Assembly (NCBI GenBank): GCA_965116245.1
Contig: OZ220497.1
Coordinates: 558,001-622,000 of the forward strand
DNA from: Poriferisodalis sp965116245
GTDB taxonomy: Bacteria > Actinomycetota > Acidimicrobiia > Acidimicrobiales > Poriferisodalaceae
Reading direction: 5' to 3'
Length of the DNA stretch: 64,000 bases
This document shows positions 1 to 8,947 of this stretch, in pieces; within the stretch, counting starts at the first letter, position 1, and each line of letters opens with the position of its first letter. The notes beneath the pieces are model-generated. The model was not told where the DNA came from and did not search any database. It worked only from the letters and a program-made list of their open reading frames with translations. A program made the translations under genes and the position numbers.

Positions 1-874
1 TCAACACGGTGATCGTGAAGCTGTCATATATGGAGGCATAGTCAATGTCGGCGGGTGTCACACCGGCCTCGGCAAAAGCCAGCGGACCCGAGCGCACAGC
101 CCCGGTGTAGGTCAAGTCAATTCGGCCGCCGCCGGTGTGTTTGACCGCGGTGCCGGTGCCCAAAACCGGCACGCAGTGACGATCAAGCGACGCTGCTATC
201 GCTTCGCTGACCAACACCAGGGCGCCACCGCCATCGGTGATCACGCAGCAGTCCAACCGGTGCAGCGGGTCGGAGATCATCGGCGAGGACACCACGTCAT
301 CCACCGTGACTAAGTCTTTCAGAAATGCGTTGGGGTTGTGCTGCGCATGGGTTGACGCCGCGACTTTGATCTCTGCCAGTTGCTCTGATGTGGTGCCGAA
401 CTCATGCATATGTCGCGCCGCGGCCAGCGCATAGCCGCCTGGCACCGACATACCAAACTGGTTCTCAAATGAGGCCTCTGGTGCCGAACTGAACCGGGCA
501 CTGCCACCCGGACCCGCCCCGCCGGTGCGGGGCTTACCCGCCAGTGTGACAAGTGCCACCTGCACCTGGCCTGCCGCAATTGCTGCCGCAGCGTGCTGAA
601 CATGCACCAGGTAGGACGAGCCGCCCGCCTCAGTGTCGTCTACATAGCTGCAGTTGAGGCCCAAGTACTCCACCATCGACAGAGCACCAAAGCCGGGCGC
701 ATCGCCAGCGGAGTAGTAGGCGTCTACATCGGCCAATGTCAGCCCAGCGTCGGCCAGCGCGCCCGCGGCTACTTCGGCATGGACCTGAGGCAGCGTGCGG
801 TAGGGCAGTTCACGCTCAGGATGCTCGTACGCGCCCGCAATGAGGGCCTTCCCGCGAATCGTCACCGAAGGCAA
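1..874 (-). CDS. Thiolase-like / lipid-transfer (Ltp2-type) protein, partial
   Basis: About 291 codons are visible; the C-terminus runs off the left edge. The frame reads as a thiolase-superfamily protein of the SCP2/nonspecific lipid-transfer group: an early segment IRGKALIAGAYEHPER, a core DDTEAGGSSYLVHVQHAAAA, and the SCP2-thiolase-like stretch NPNAFLKDLVTVDDVVSSPM followed by SDPLHRLDCC. At the usual nucleophile position (normally Cys in degradative thiolases) the core has Gly/Ser, as in Ltp2-type proteins that act as retro-aldolases on steroid side-chain CoA thioesters. Retro-aldolase rather than thiolase activity is therefore inferred. No ATG is available after the upstream in-frame stop; TTG at 874 or GTG at 865 is the likely start. 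It is divergent from the CoA-transferase at 925 with only about 50 bp between, which fits a shared promoter and a common acyl-CoA pathway. Confidence 0.8.
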   Translation of the reverse strand, partial: MPSVTIRGKALIAGAYEHPERELPYRTLPQVHAEVAAGALADAGLTLADVDAYYSAGDAPGFGALSMVEYLGLNCSYVDDTEAGGSSYLVHVQHAAAAIAAGQVQVALVTLAGKPRTGGAGPGGSARFSSAPEASFENQFGMSVPGGYALAAARHMHEFGTTSEQLAEIKVAASTHAQHNPNAFLKDLVTVDDVVSSPMISDPLHRLDCCVITDGGGALVLVSEAIAASLDRHCVPVLGTGTAVKHTGGGRIDLTYTGAVRSGPLAFAEAGVTPADIDYASIYDSFTITVL

Positions 875-924
875 GCTAGCCGTTGCGTCAATCTGGGCTC
901 AGGTCGGTCGCTAACGTCGCGACG

Positions 925-3384
925 ATGCTGAAGCCATACAGAGTGCTAGACCTCACCGACCACCGGGGCGCAATGTGTACCTCAATCCTGGGTTCGTTGG
1001 GCGCAGAGGTGATCTTGGTGGAAGGCCCCGACGGTCGAGGCCGCCGCCATCGCCAGTGTGGACCCGACGGCACTTCGCTGAGTTGGTGGAATCTGAGACG
1101 CGGCGCACAAAGCTGCGTAATCGCTGACCGTGACGAGTTGCTGAAGCTTGTAGCCGGTGCAGACGCCCTAATCGAGTCTCCCGACCCCGGACTCGGTTTA
1201 GATCCAGTAGAACTGCGCACGATCAATCCGGGCCTCGTGCATACCACCGTTACGGCTTTCGGTAGCACGGGACCTAAGGCTCAATGGGCAGCGTCGGATC
1301 TCACCATCGCTGCGGCCGCTGGCAGCGCCGCCATTACCGGCGACACCGACCGGGCACCGCTACGCATCACCGCACCACAGAGCTGGTTGCACGCCGGGTC
1401 ACACGCGGCGGTCGGCACTGCACTGGCGCTGCGCCAACGCGACCTGAGCGGATACGGCCAGCACGTAGATGTCTCAGCGCAGCAAGCGATGATGCAAACC
1501 GCGTTCCCAGGAATAGTCGCCGCTCCCAACGAGTACCCGTCGGCCAGACGGACCTCCGGAGGCATCTTGCTGCTCAACTTCCACCTGCAGTTCGTATACC
1601 CGGCAGCGGACGGCTATGTGTCCATCACGCTGCTGTTCGGCGACACGATGGGGCGCTTCACCGCCCGGCTGATGGACTGGGTGCGAGAGACAGGCTGCTG
1701 TGACAACGAGCTAGCGGAGCTGGATTGGGTGGAGTTCGGGATGCGGTTGTTCACCGATCCCGACAACGCACCCGGCCAACTGGAAGCGGCCAAGGCAGCC
1801 ATTACCCGACTGACCAGCTCACGCACCCGAGCTGAACTGTTCTCAGAGGCGCAGAGGCGAGAGCTGCTGCTCGCCCCCGTGTATTCACCCGCGGAGCTGA
1901 CGAACATCGAGCACTTCCACGAACGCGGCTATTGGGACACGATCAATGACTCAGCTTGGGGCAGCGTGACCACCCCTGGGGCGTGGTGCAAACCCGCCAG
2001 CACACCGCTTCGCAGTCTGGGCGCTCCGCCAAGTCTGGGCTCCCACACCGAAGCTGCGAAGACGAAACCGCGTTCAGCGCTTCTGGAAGCCTCAGCGAAG
2101 CTGCATGCGAGCAGCAACGACAGCGCAGCCCAGCTACCCCTTGAGGGCATCAAGGTGCTGGACACGACCTGGGTCTATGCCGGGCCGTTCACCACCCGGG
2201 TGCTTGCCGACTTCGGCGCCACCGTCATCAAAGTGGAGGGACCGACGCGGTTCGACGCCTCACGCAGCGGAGCTGGTGGGCTGAAGGGTGACATGAGCCC
2301 GGATGCCTCCATCCAATACGGCACACTCAATGCTGGAAAGCTCGGCGTGACAATTGACCTCAACGTCGCTGAGGGCCGAGAGGCCTTTTGCGACCTGGCC
2401 GAATGGGCCGACATATTCGTGGAGTCCTACACGCCGGGCACTCTTGACGATTGGGGCATCGGGTGGGAGGTGTTGTCTGCGCGCAATCCGCGGCTAATCA
2501 TGCTGAGCACCAGCCTGATGGGCCAAACGGGGCCGCTCGCTACCTTCGCCGGATTCGGCAACCTGGCCGGTGCCATAACCGGCTTCTATGAGATGACCGG
2601 CTGGCCAGATCGGGCGCCAGCAGGACCGTTCCTGGCCTACACCGACTACGTCACGCCGCAGTACATGGTGCCGCTGCTGCTAGCCGCTCTGGACGCTCGC
2701 GACGCCGATCCAACAGGTGGCGGTCAGCATCTTGATTTCGCTCAAGCAGAAGCGGCGATGCACTTCCTTGCAACCGAAGTGCTTGAACACACCGTCAACG
2801 GCAAAGCTGCGACGCGCACGGGCAACGCCGACCAATTTCTTTGCCCTCATGCCATGTATGCGTGCGACCCCGGCGGTGACGACTCGACTAATCCGCTCGA
2901 AGCACCAGACCCGTGGATTGCCATCGTGTGCGAGAGCGAGCAACACTGGCAGTCGCTGTGTGAAGCTCTGGCGGGCGACGGTCACCCCGTGCCACGTGAC
3001 TTGGTTGAACTTGGTACCACAGCGCGGCTCGCACGCAGCGGCGACGTTGATGCCGCGATAGCGGGCTGGGCGGCTGCACGCACACCGGAGCAGGCGCAAG
3101 CCACACTCCAAGCTGTAGGGGTTCCTGCGCACGCCAGTCAGAACAGCCGCGCCTGCTCCACCGATCCGCAACTGATCCACCGCGGCCACTGGATGGAAGT
3201 TGAACACCCGGTACACGACAGGATGATTGTGGAGGCGCCGCGGCTTCAACTCAGCGCCACACCTCACCACATCACCAGGTCGGGGCCCAGCCTGGGCGAG
3301 CACAACGACATGGTGCTACGAGAGGTACTCGGTTATGACGACGACCGGGTCATAGAACTCGCCGCTGCCGGTGCCATCGGATGA
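925..3384 (+). CDS. Tandem-fused CaiB/BaiF family CoA-transferase
   Basis: 819 aa containing two complete class III CoA-transferase modules; a single module is normally about 400 aa. Module 1 starts at residue 1 (VLDLTDHRGAMCTSILGSLG) and includes VHTTVTAFGSTGPKAQWAAS. Module 2 starts near residue 405 (GIKVLDTTWVYAGPFTTRVL) and includes MLSTSLMGQTGPLATFAGFG. The family moves CoA between acyl groups through acyl-enzyme intermediates; the substrate cannot be read here. In the stretch that normally holds the catalytic acid (after GQ.VD), module 1 has SAQQA and module 2 AQAEA, so module 1 may be non-catalytic (inference). I chose ATG 925 over an upstream TTG at 883, because the 14 extra residues do not look like this fold. 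The neighbouring thiolase-like gene and a second double-module paralogue at 4078-6654 suggest a CoA-thioester catabolic cluster. Confidence 0.88.
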   Translation: MLKPYRVLDLTDHRGAMCTSILGSLGAEVILVEGPDGRGRRHRQCGPDGTSLSWWNLRRGAQSCVIADRDELLKLVAGADALIESPDPGLGLDPVELRTINPGLVHTTVTAFGSTGPKAQWAASDLTIAAAAGSAAITGDTDRAPLRITAPQSWLHAGSHAAVGTALALRQRDLSGYGQHVDVSAQQAMMQTAFPGIVAAPNEYPSARRTSGGILLLNFHLQFVYPAADGYVSITLLFGDTMGRFTARLMDWVRETGCCDNELAELDWVEFGMRLFTDPDNAPGQLEAAKAAITRLTSSRTRAELFSEAQRRELLLAPVYSPAELTNIEHFHERGYWDTINDSAWGSVTTPGAWCKPASTPLRSLGAPPSLGSHTEAAKTKPRSALLEASAKLHASSNDSAAQLPLEGIKVLDTTWVYAGPFTTRVLADFGATVIKVEGPTRFDASRSGAGGLKGDMSPDASIQYGTLNAGKLGVTIDLNVAEGREAFCDLAEWADIFVESYTPGTLDDWGIGWEVLSARNPRLIMLSTSLMGQTGPLATFAGFGNLAGAITGFYEMTGWPDRAPAGPFLAYTDYVTPQYMVPLLLAALDARDADPTGGGQHLDFAQAEAAMHFLATEVLEHTVNGKAATRTGNADQFLCPHAMYACDPGGDDSTNPLEAPDPWIAIVCESEQHWQSLCEALAGDGHPVPRDLVELGTTARLARSGDVDAAIAGWAAARTPEQAQATLQAVGVPAHASQNSRACSTDPQLIHRGHWMEVEHPVHDRMIVEAPRLQLSATPHHITRSGPSLGEHNDMVLREVLGYDDDRVIELAAAGAIG

Positions 3385-3581
3385 GCACACATCGCCTTAG
3401 GGAACTTATGGAACATCCGCTGAGAGCCTTATCTCATGGCAAACCACAGTGGCTGGTCGCAGCGAATCAGGTTGAACCTCAATGTGCGCAGCGGTCTACC
3501 GCAACTCACCGAAACACACAACATATGTTCATTACTCAATTGGCAACTCAAGTACATAGATCCAGTACCTAGATCAAGTAC

Positions 3582-4085
3582 ATGAATGCTGACGAACGAA
3601 TGGCTGCCATCAGGCAAATTCACGACTCGCCGCTGCGGATCGTGTTAGCAGTTACAGGCGGTGGGATACTGGCCGTGAGCGACTTGCTGACAGTGCCGGG
3701 CGGCTCGCGCACATTTCTGGAGGCCTCCGTGCCTTATTCGGTGGCTTCGCTGTATGAGCTGATGGGTAGCGAGCTTGAACCGCACGTCTCTGATGCGGCC
3801 GCGCTGGCGATGGCGGAAGGCTGCCTAGCTAGGGCTAAGCACCTGTCCGCCAAGCGAAAGCCGACCAGCCAGCCGGGACCACTTGCGGGCATCTCGTGTA
3901 CGGCTGCTCTTGTCACCAATCCACCTCGGCGAGGTGAGGACCGCGCCCACATAGCAGCCGTCAGCGACTCGGGTACACGCATAGCCCGAAAGATCACATA
4001 CACAAGCAATAGCGACCGCATCGCGCAGGACCGCGACACCTCCGATGCCATCCTGTCACTGATTGTTGAGATCGCTTCTACCTAA
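3582..4085 (+). CDS. CinA-like (nicotinamide-nucleotide amidase-related) protein
   Basis: 167 aa. The N-terminus (IHDSPLRIVLAVTGGGILAV, then SDLLTVPGGSRTFLEASVPYS) matches the CinA C-terminal-like family, in which a GGG/Ser turn and a VPG.SRT.LEA.VPYS motif are diagnostic. A second family motif, GISCTAALVTNPPRRGEDRA, lies near residue 105. The family includes NMN deamidases and uncharacterised stand-alone proteins; no specific reaction can be assigned. The start is ATG 3582; ATG 3600 in the same frame is an alternative. The 197-bp gap before it carries a short repeated motif (agtacatagatc / agtacctagatc / agtacatg, about 3548-3584), which could be an operator or chance. The 3' end overlaps the convergent gene at 4078 by 8 bp. 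Confidence 0.7.
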   Translation: MNADERMAAIRQIHDSPLRIVLAVTGGGILAVSDLLTVPGGSRTFLEASVPYSVASLYELMGSELEPHVSDAAALAMAEGCLARAKHLSAKRKPTSQPGPLAGISCTAALVTNPPRRGEDRAHIAAVSDSGTRIARKITYTSNSDRIAQDRDTSDAILSLIVEIAST

Positions 4086-6654
4086 AGAGGCCGTCCCCGA
4101 TGCCTTCAGCAATCTCATCCGGCGCGTAACCAGCATCTGCCCAGACTTCAAAGTTGTGTTCCCCCAGATAGGCGGGGCTCAGTCGGCGCGGATGCCAGCG
4201 TTGACCGTTCCACAAGGCGGCGAACGCGTCGCTGCTTCGTTCACCAAACACCGCATGATCAACCGATTGCCAGTAGCCGCGTGCGTCGTGTTGAGGATCG
4301 TCAGCGAAAAGCTGGTGCGCATCCTGCAAAGGTCCCGCTGGCACCCCGGCACCCTGAAGCGCGTCGGCGGCATCGGCAGCGGTGCGATTGGCAGCCCATT
4401 TTCCCAACACGTCATCGATCATTGGTCTGCGATTGCGACGGGTTGCTTCTTCGATCAACGTCGGATCATCCAGTTGAGGGTCGCCTAGCACGCTGACCAG
4501 CCCGAGCCACTGTGACGGCTCGGTCACCGTCACCGCCACGAAACCGTCGCTGCACGCATAAACCTCGTTCGGCACATGGTCGGCAATGCCGTCGCGATTG
4601 CCCTCAGGGCACGGCGGTGACACTCCAGCGGTCTGACCTATGACGGCCGGTCCTATGGCGTAGGTGCCTACTTCAAGCTGTGCTAAGTCGATGCGTTGCC
4701 CTTCACCAGTGCGTTCACGGGCATATAGGGCACCAACCGTCGAGACCGCAGCCGCAAACCCCGCCAGGTGATCGTTGAGCGAGAACCCGGGACCCACGTC
4801 GCCTCGATCGGCGAAGTTGGTCAGGTGCGTGATACCCGAAATCGCATGCACAGTCGGCGCATACGAGATGACATGGCGCCACGGTCCATCATGGCCACAG
4901 CCAGACATCGTCACGTAGATGATTCGCGGATTCCAAGCATGCACGGTCTCCCAATCGAGACCCCACGAGTCCAGGACGCCTGCGCTGTAGTTCTCAATAA
5001 GCACGTCACAGGTTTCAATCAGCCGGCGGGCCGCAGTCAGCGCATCGGGGTGCTTCATGTCGAGCGTGGCGCTGCGCTTGGAACGATTCCACACGAAGTA
5101 GTACGGGTAGTCGGGTGAATTGACGAGCGTGGAGCGCTCCTCACACTGAATACGGATGACGTCCGCGCCCAGATCGCCAAGCAGACGGGTGGCCGATGGC
5201 CCGGCCAGCACCCAAGTGAAGTCCGCGACTCGGACACCATCGAGCGGCCGCCGGTCCTCGTTGCCGCTGTCGGCACCGCTATCGCTGCAGCTTTCGGAGT
5301 CTTCAGCATCGCCGACGTTGGCGCCTTTGGCCTCGTTGGCAGTGGTGGCAGAATCGCCGCTATGGGTCTCGTTGAGCGGTTCCGCCCATGATGCGAGCAC
5401 ATCTTCAAGGGTCGTATCGCCGCTCGCTGGCAGTCTCGGCGGAACTGTTCCTGATCGCCCAGCGTCGCTCCAGCGAGCCAACTGGCTCGGCATTTGAACA
5501 GAGACCTCATGGCCCCGATGTGGGTGGCGGGACTTGGCGCTAGCTGGCATTGCCGGATCGTTAGCTGTGGCAGTCATATCGAGGTCTGCCAAGAAGCCCC
5601 TATGCGCGAATTGCGGATTCGCACAGACCTCTGCGATGTTCAGTACCCCGCCGAACGCCACGTGCCGTTGCTGCGCATCCCACCAGACAGCGCGCGCGTC
5701 CAGCGGCGCGATCCAACGCCGAATGGCGTCCATCACATCAACGACATCGAGCAGCACATCTGTGGGATCTGCGCCCAACCAACGCTTGGCCTCACTACCG
5801 CAACCCTGCGGATCACTCTCGACCATCCAATCAAAGAGCAGGTCCGGCGTCGGTGTCGGCGTGATCATCACGTAACCGCCGTCACCGCCGCGGCACTCGG
5901 CAAGGTCATAGGCGCCTAGCCAGTGCAGCGCGCCTTGGCGCGGCGCAATCTTGGGCATCGGCAACAAATCGTCGAAGAAGTACTGCAAGAACAGGTTCTC
6001 GATAGATCCGGTGACTACCTCGTGGACGGATACGTCAACGTGCGCCCCCCTACCCGTCAATCGGGCCGAGAGCGCTGCCGCTATAGCACAAGTCGCCGTT
6101 ACGAAACCAGCGAAGTTGTACGCCTGACGACCCCACACGTTGAGCGGACGATCAGCCAAACCCGTGAGGGCCATGAAGCCGCCCATAGCAGCAGCCACCA
6201 GATCCGAGCCGAGCCATTGCGCTCGCGGGCCCGTACGTCCGAACGGCGTGACCGATACCTGCACCAACCCTGGGTTGTCTTCGCACAAGTCGCTGTAGTC
6301 GATGCCCGCCTGCGCCAAGAGGCCCGGGCGTTCACTTTCCACGATCACATCGGCCACAGCGGCCAGTCGGCGGTAGTGATCGCGTCCCTGCAATGTGCTC
6401 ACGTCCACTGCGCAGCGACGTTTGCCACCGTCGTACCACCAGTCAGCGACCCCACCCAGAGCCGCAGCAGCGGGATCCGCCAGCGGCAACCCCGGTGATC
6501 CACTACCCACCCGCACCACATCGGCTCCTAGCTCGGTCAGCAGCTTCGTCGCGAACCGGCCCACGTCGCCGGTCAAATCAACGACGCGCAGGCCCGAAAG
6601 CGCCCCGTGGACTAACCCAGAGTCACCTAACTGAGGTTCGTCTGCATGGCTCAT
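4078..6654 (-). CDS. Tandem-fused CaiB/BaiF family CoA-transferase (second paralogue)
   Basis: 858 aa with two class III CoA-transferase modules. Module 1 begins LRVVDLTGDVGRFATKLLTE and contains VSVTPFGRTGPRAQWLGSDL. Module 2 begins near residue 470 with GVRVADFTWVLAGPSATRLL and contains YVTMSGCGHDGPWRHVISYA. Both modules carry Glu in the segment after GAHVDVS / GQRIDLA where the catalytic acid of the family is expected. Between the modules lies a low-complexity acidic linker (about residues 435-465, rich in Asp, Ser, Glu and Asn). It shares overall architecture with the 925-3384 protein but the two are clearly diverged, so this is not a recent duplication. Start ATG 6654. It is convergent with the CinA-like gene and probably starts its own transcript from the 6655-6768 gap. 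Confidence 0.88.
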   Translation of the reverse strand: MSHADEPQLGDSGLVHGALSGLRVVDLTGDVGRFATKLLTELGADVVRVGSGSPGLPLADPAAAALGGVADWWYDGGKRRCAVDVSTLQGRDHYRRLAAVADVIVESERPGLLAQAGIDYSDLCEDNPGLVQVSVTPFGRTGPRAQWLGSDLVAAAMGGFMALTGLADRPLNVWGRQAYNFAGFVTATCAIAAALSARLTGRGAHVDVSVHEVVTGSIENLFLQYFFDDLLPMPKIAPRQGALHWLGAYDLAECRGGDGGYVMITPTPTPDLLFDWMVESDPQGCGSEAKRWLGADPTDVLLDVVDVMDAIRRWIAPLDARAVWWDAQQRHVAFGGVLNIAEVCANPQFAHRGFLADLDMTATANDPAMPASAKSRHPHRGHEVSVQMPSQLARWSDAGRSGTVPPRLPASGDTTLEDVLASWAEPLNETHSGDSATTANEAKGANVGDAEDSESCSDSGADSGNEDRRPLDGVRVADFTWVLAGPSATRLLGDLGADVIRIQCEERSTLVNSPDYPYYFVWNRSKRSATLDMKHPDALTAARRLIETCDVLIENYSAGVLDSWGLDWETVHAWNPRIIYVTMSGCGHDGPWRHVISYAPTVHAISGITHLTNFADRGDVGPGFSLNDHLAGFAAAVSTVGALYARERTGEGQRIDLAQLEVGTYAIGPAVIGQTAGVSPPCPEGNRDGIADHVPNEVYACSDGFVAVTVTEPSQWLGLVSVLGDPQLDDPTLIEEATRRNRRPMIDDVLGKWAANRTAADAADALQGAGVPAGPLQDAHQLFADDPQHDARGYWQSVDHAVFGERSSDAFAALWNGQRWHPRRLSPAYLGEHNFEVWADAGYAPDEIAEGIGDGLFR

Positions 6655-6717
6655 GCCAGCCCGAAGTTAGCCCCTGATGTTCCGCTCGGTCCGCAGCGAC
6701 GCTGGCTGGTGTTTCGG

Positions 6718-6775
6718 CGAGCGTCAGGGACTCGTGTCTCAAGGCGTCGTGTCTCAGGGACTCGTGTCTCAGGGA
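6718..6775. repeat. Imperfect short tandem repeat at gene boundary
   Basis: Units resembling gactcgtgtctcaggg recur about four times (gcgtcaggGACTCGTGTCTC, GGCGTCGTGTCTCAGG, GACTCGTGTCTCAGGGA). They lie between the start of the CoA-transferase and the stop of the serine hydrolase. This is one of many such minisatellite-like stretches in the window. Confidence 0.75.
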
Positions 6776-7896
6776 GTCGCGCAGAGCCCCGCAAGACTGC
6801 AAATGGCTGTGTCGCGACGTGGTTGGCGAACTTCGTGCTCGTCGTATCCGTTGGTGGTGTAGCCAAGTGACAAGCCGGTAGCGGGATCGGCCCAGGCCAA
6901 CTGCCCACCAGCTCCGTTGTGGCCGAACGCCAGCGGCGACACCGTGCGGCCCAGTCCGCGCATGTTCGACATCCCGTCATCGCCTGCAACGAACAACCCG
7001 ATTGACCTATTGGCGACCATGCCCATAGGGTCGGGCAAGGTGTTGCGCACCTCGCCAATAGCCATAGCCAGCATCTCCGGTTCCCACAGATCGTTCGGGT
7101 TGTGGAGCAGCCCCTGGTAGAACAGCGCTAGATCCGCGGCGGTGCCGAAGCCGCCGCCACCCGGAACGCCCACCTCGCGCACCGAAGGCTCGTTGAAGCG
7201 CAACAGCGCTTCGTTGGTGACCTCAGTTTCGGGCAGCTCGCTCACGCCGAAAGTCGCTTTGAGTTCTTCGGCGGTGGCTGGCTCCCCCACAAGGATCAGC
7301 TCTGCGATGCCGTGCTGGTCATCGGGTTTCAAGCCAAGAAGACGGGGTAGCCCCAGCGGGGCAGTGACCCGATCGTGAATCTCATCTCGGTAATCGTTGC
7401 CGGTTACCGCATTGATGATCTCCGCTAGTACCCAATGTGCCGAAGTCGGGTGGTATTCGTAGCGGGTGCCGGGCTCCCAGTTCAGGCGCCATTTAGCCAT
7501 GGCGACTAGCCGAGATTGCGATGTGTCCCATGCGGGCGGCTGCAGCGGCGCGTGTGGAAATCCGCTGGTGTGCAGCAGCACCTGCTCAACGGTGATGGTG
7601 TCTTTGCCGTTCTCGCCGAACTGAGGCGCGTAGCTGGCAACTGTGGCGTTGAGATCTACCAGTCCTTCGCTAAGCAACTGCCACATTGCGGCGGCAACAA
7701 ATGGCTTAGTGGCAGAAAAGAGGCAGTAACGCGTCTCTTCGGTGGCGTCGCCGAATGTGGCCTGCGCCACGATCTCACCTTCAAACCCGACTGCGACTTG
7801 GCAGCTCGGCAAGAGTCCGGCGTCAACCTCTCGTCTGCAGCGGTCCACCAGGGTCTTGATTCGGTCTTGTCGGATGGTTGTTGCGTTTTCGGTCAT
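6769..7896 (-). CDS. Serine hydrolase, beta-lactamase class C / esterase VIII-like
   Basis: 375 aa from ATG 7896. The Ser-x-x-Lys motif is seen as FSATKPF. It is followed by a family pattern with Tyr (YEYHPTSAHWVLAEII) and a C-terminal HNGAGGQ in place of the KTG box. These are the marks of the penicillin-binding-protein-like serine hydrolases (esterase family VIII, EstB-like). No signal peptide is seen, so a cytosolic esterase or amidase role is more likely than antibiotic resistance (inference). The frame stays open to a GTG at 7983, but those 29 extra residues (STDTDNTDTLNTDNTDNTD and on) are translated from a tandem DNA repeat, so I favour the internal ATG. Neither start has a strong ribosome-binding site. 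It is divergent from the LLM oxidoreductase at 8021. Confidence 0.85.
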   Translation of the reverse strand: MTENATTIRQDRIKTLVDRCRREVDAGLLPSCQVAVGFEGEIVAQATFGDATEETRYCLFSATKPFVAAAMWQLLSEGLVDLNATVASYAPQFGENGKDTITVEQVLLHTSGFPHAPLQPPAWDTSQSRLVAMAKWRLNWEPGTRYEYHPTSAHWVLAEIINAVTGNDYRDEIHDRVTAPLGLPRLLGLKPDDQHGIAELILVGEPATAEELKATFGVSELPETEVTNEALLRFNEPSVREVGVPGGGGFGTAADLALFYQGLLHNPNDLWEPEMLAMAIGEVRNTLPDPMGMVANRSIGLFVAGDDGMSNMRGLGRTVSPLAFGHNGAGGQLAWADPATGLSLGYTTNGYDEHEVRQPRRDTAICSLAGLCATP

Positions 7897-7902
7897 CTTG
7901 TT

Positions 7903-7978
7903 GAGAGTGTCCGTGTTGAGAGTGTCCGTGTTGTCAGTGTTGTCGGTGTTGAGAGTGTCCGTGTTGTCAGTATCGGTG
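7903..7978. repeat. Tandem repeat (gagagtgtccgtgttg-like units)
   Basis: Units of about 9-15 bp (gttgagagtgtccgt, gttgtcagt, gttgtcggt) alternate across the region between the divergent serine hydrolase and LLM genes. On the minus strand they keep the serine hydrolase frame open as a T/D/N/L repeat. They therefore sit either in a leader or in a variable N-terminus. Confidence 0.8.
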
Positions 7979-8020
7979 CTCACAGGATTTGCATAGCACC
8001 CGCGGCTACCTTCGCGCTTG

Positions 8021-8947
8021 ATGATTGACTTTGGTCTGGCGATTCGCCGCAGCGACGACGTAGCAAGCCAGGCTCGCGAGATTGAGACGCTCGGCTATGA
8101 CTACGCCACCACGGGCGAGCATGTCTTCTTTCACGTGCCCACCTCCAACGCGTTCATTTCGCTTGCGGTCGCAGCCGGTGCCACCACCACGCTCAAGCTG
8201 ATGTCCTCCATCACTTTGGTGCCGCTGTATCCGGCGGTGCTGTGCGCCAAGCTGGCCGCATCGCTGGATGTGGCCTCCGGCGGCCGGTTCCATCTCGGCG
8301 TCGGCGTAGGTGGCGAGATGCCAGCAGAGTTCGAAGCCAGCGGAGTGCCACTACACGAACGTGGCGCCCGCACCAACGAAGCGCTTGAGATCATGCGTCG
8401 GCTATGGACCGAGGACGATGTCAGCTTCGAGGGCCGCTTCAACACGCTGTCGGGGGTGACGCTGGCGCCCAAGCCAGCCTCGCCACCGCCGGTTTGGGTT
8501 TCAGGCAGGCAGGACGCTGCGTGGCGACGGGCGGCGAGGTTTGGCGCTGGCTGGCTGCCTTACATGTACACACCGGAGCGCTTGGCTGAGTCCAACCAGG
8601 CCATCGCCAAATATCGGGAGGACGTCAGCAACCCCACCCCGGTGAAACCCGGACTGTTCGCCTTTTTCTGCTGCCACCCCGACAACGACACGGCCGTTTC
8701 CTACGCAGCACAGCGACTGTCCAAACAGTACGCGCAGGATTTCTCACAACTCGTGCATAAGTACGCCATCGTCGGCGATCCGGATCGCTGCGTGGCCCGC
8801 CTGAATGAGTACATCGATGCTGGCGCACGCACCATCATCCTCAGTACAGCCTCCCCCTCGAGCTACGCCGACCAGAGCGAACGCCTCATGGCCGACGAGG
8901 TTTTGCCACGCATTCGCGCTAGCCGGAACGAGCCCAGCCACAGCTAG
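8021..8947 (+). CDS. LLM class F420/flavin-dependent oxidoreductase
   Basis: 308 aa with the luciferase-like monooxygenase fold: an N-terminal strand MIDFGLAIRR, then YDYATTGEHVFFHV, the conserved TTTLKLMSSITLVPLYPAVL barrel segment, and the family signature SGGRFHLGVGVGGEMPAEFE. The length and the TGEH signature fit the actinobacterial F420-type branch (Rv-style TIGR03619-like proteins), which oxidise or reduce small alcohols, ketones or lipids. Cofactor choice is inferred. ATG 8021 was chosen; a TTG directly upstream (8018) is also open. It runs convergently into the wHTH-glycosidase gene with a 1-base gap. Confidence 0.85.
   Translation: MIDFGLAIRRSDDVASQAREIETLGYDYATTGEHVFFHVPTSNAFISLAVAAGATTTLKLMSSITLVPLYPAVLCAKLAASLDVASGGRFHLGVGVGGEMPAEFEASGVPLHERGARTNEALEIMRRLWTEDDVSFEGRFNTLSGVTLAPKPASPPPVWVSGRQDAAWRRAARFGAGWLPYMYTPERLAESNQAIAKYREDVSNPTPVKPGLFAFFCCHPDNDTAVSYAAQRLSKQYAQDFSQLVHKYAIVGDPDRCVARLNEYIDAGARTIILSTASPSSYADQSERLMADEVLPRIRASRNEPSHS

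Noticed and set aside
2680..3303. 207-codon minus-strand frame opposite the CoA-transferase
   Set aside because: It lies wholly inside the second CoA-transferase module, shows no recognisable family and no ribosome-binding site.
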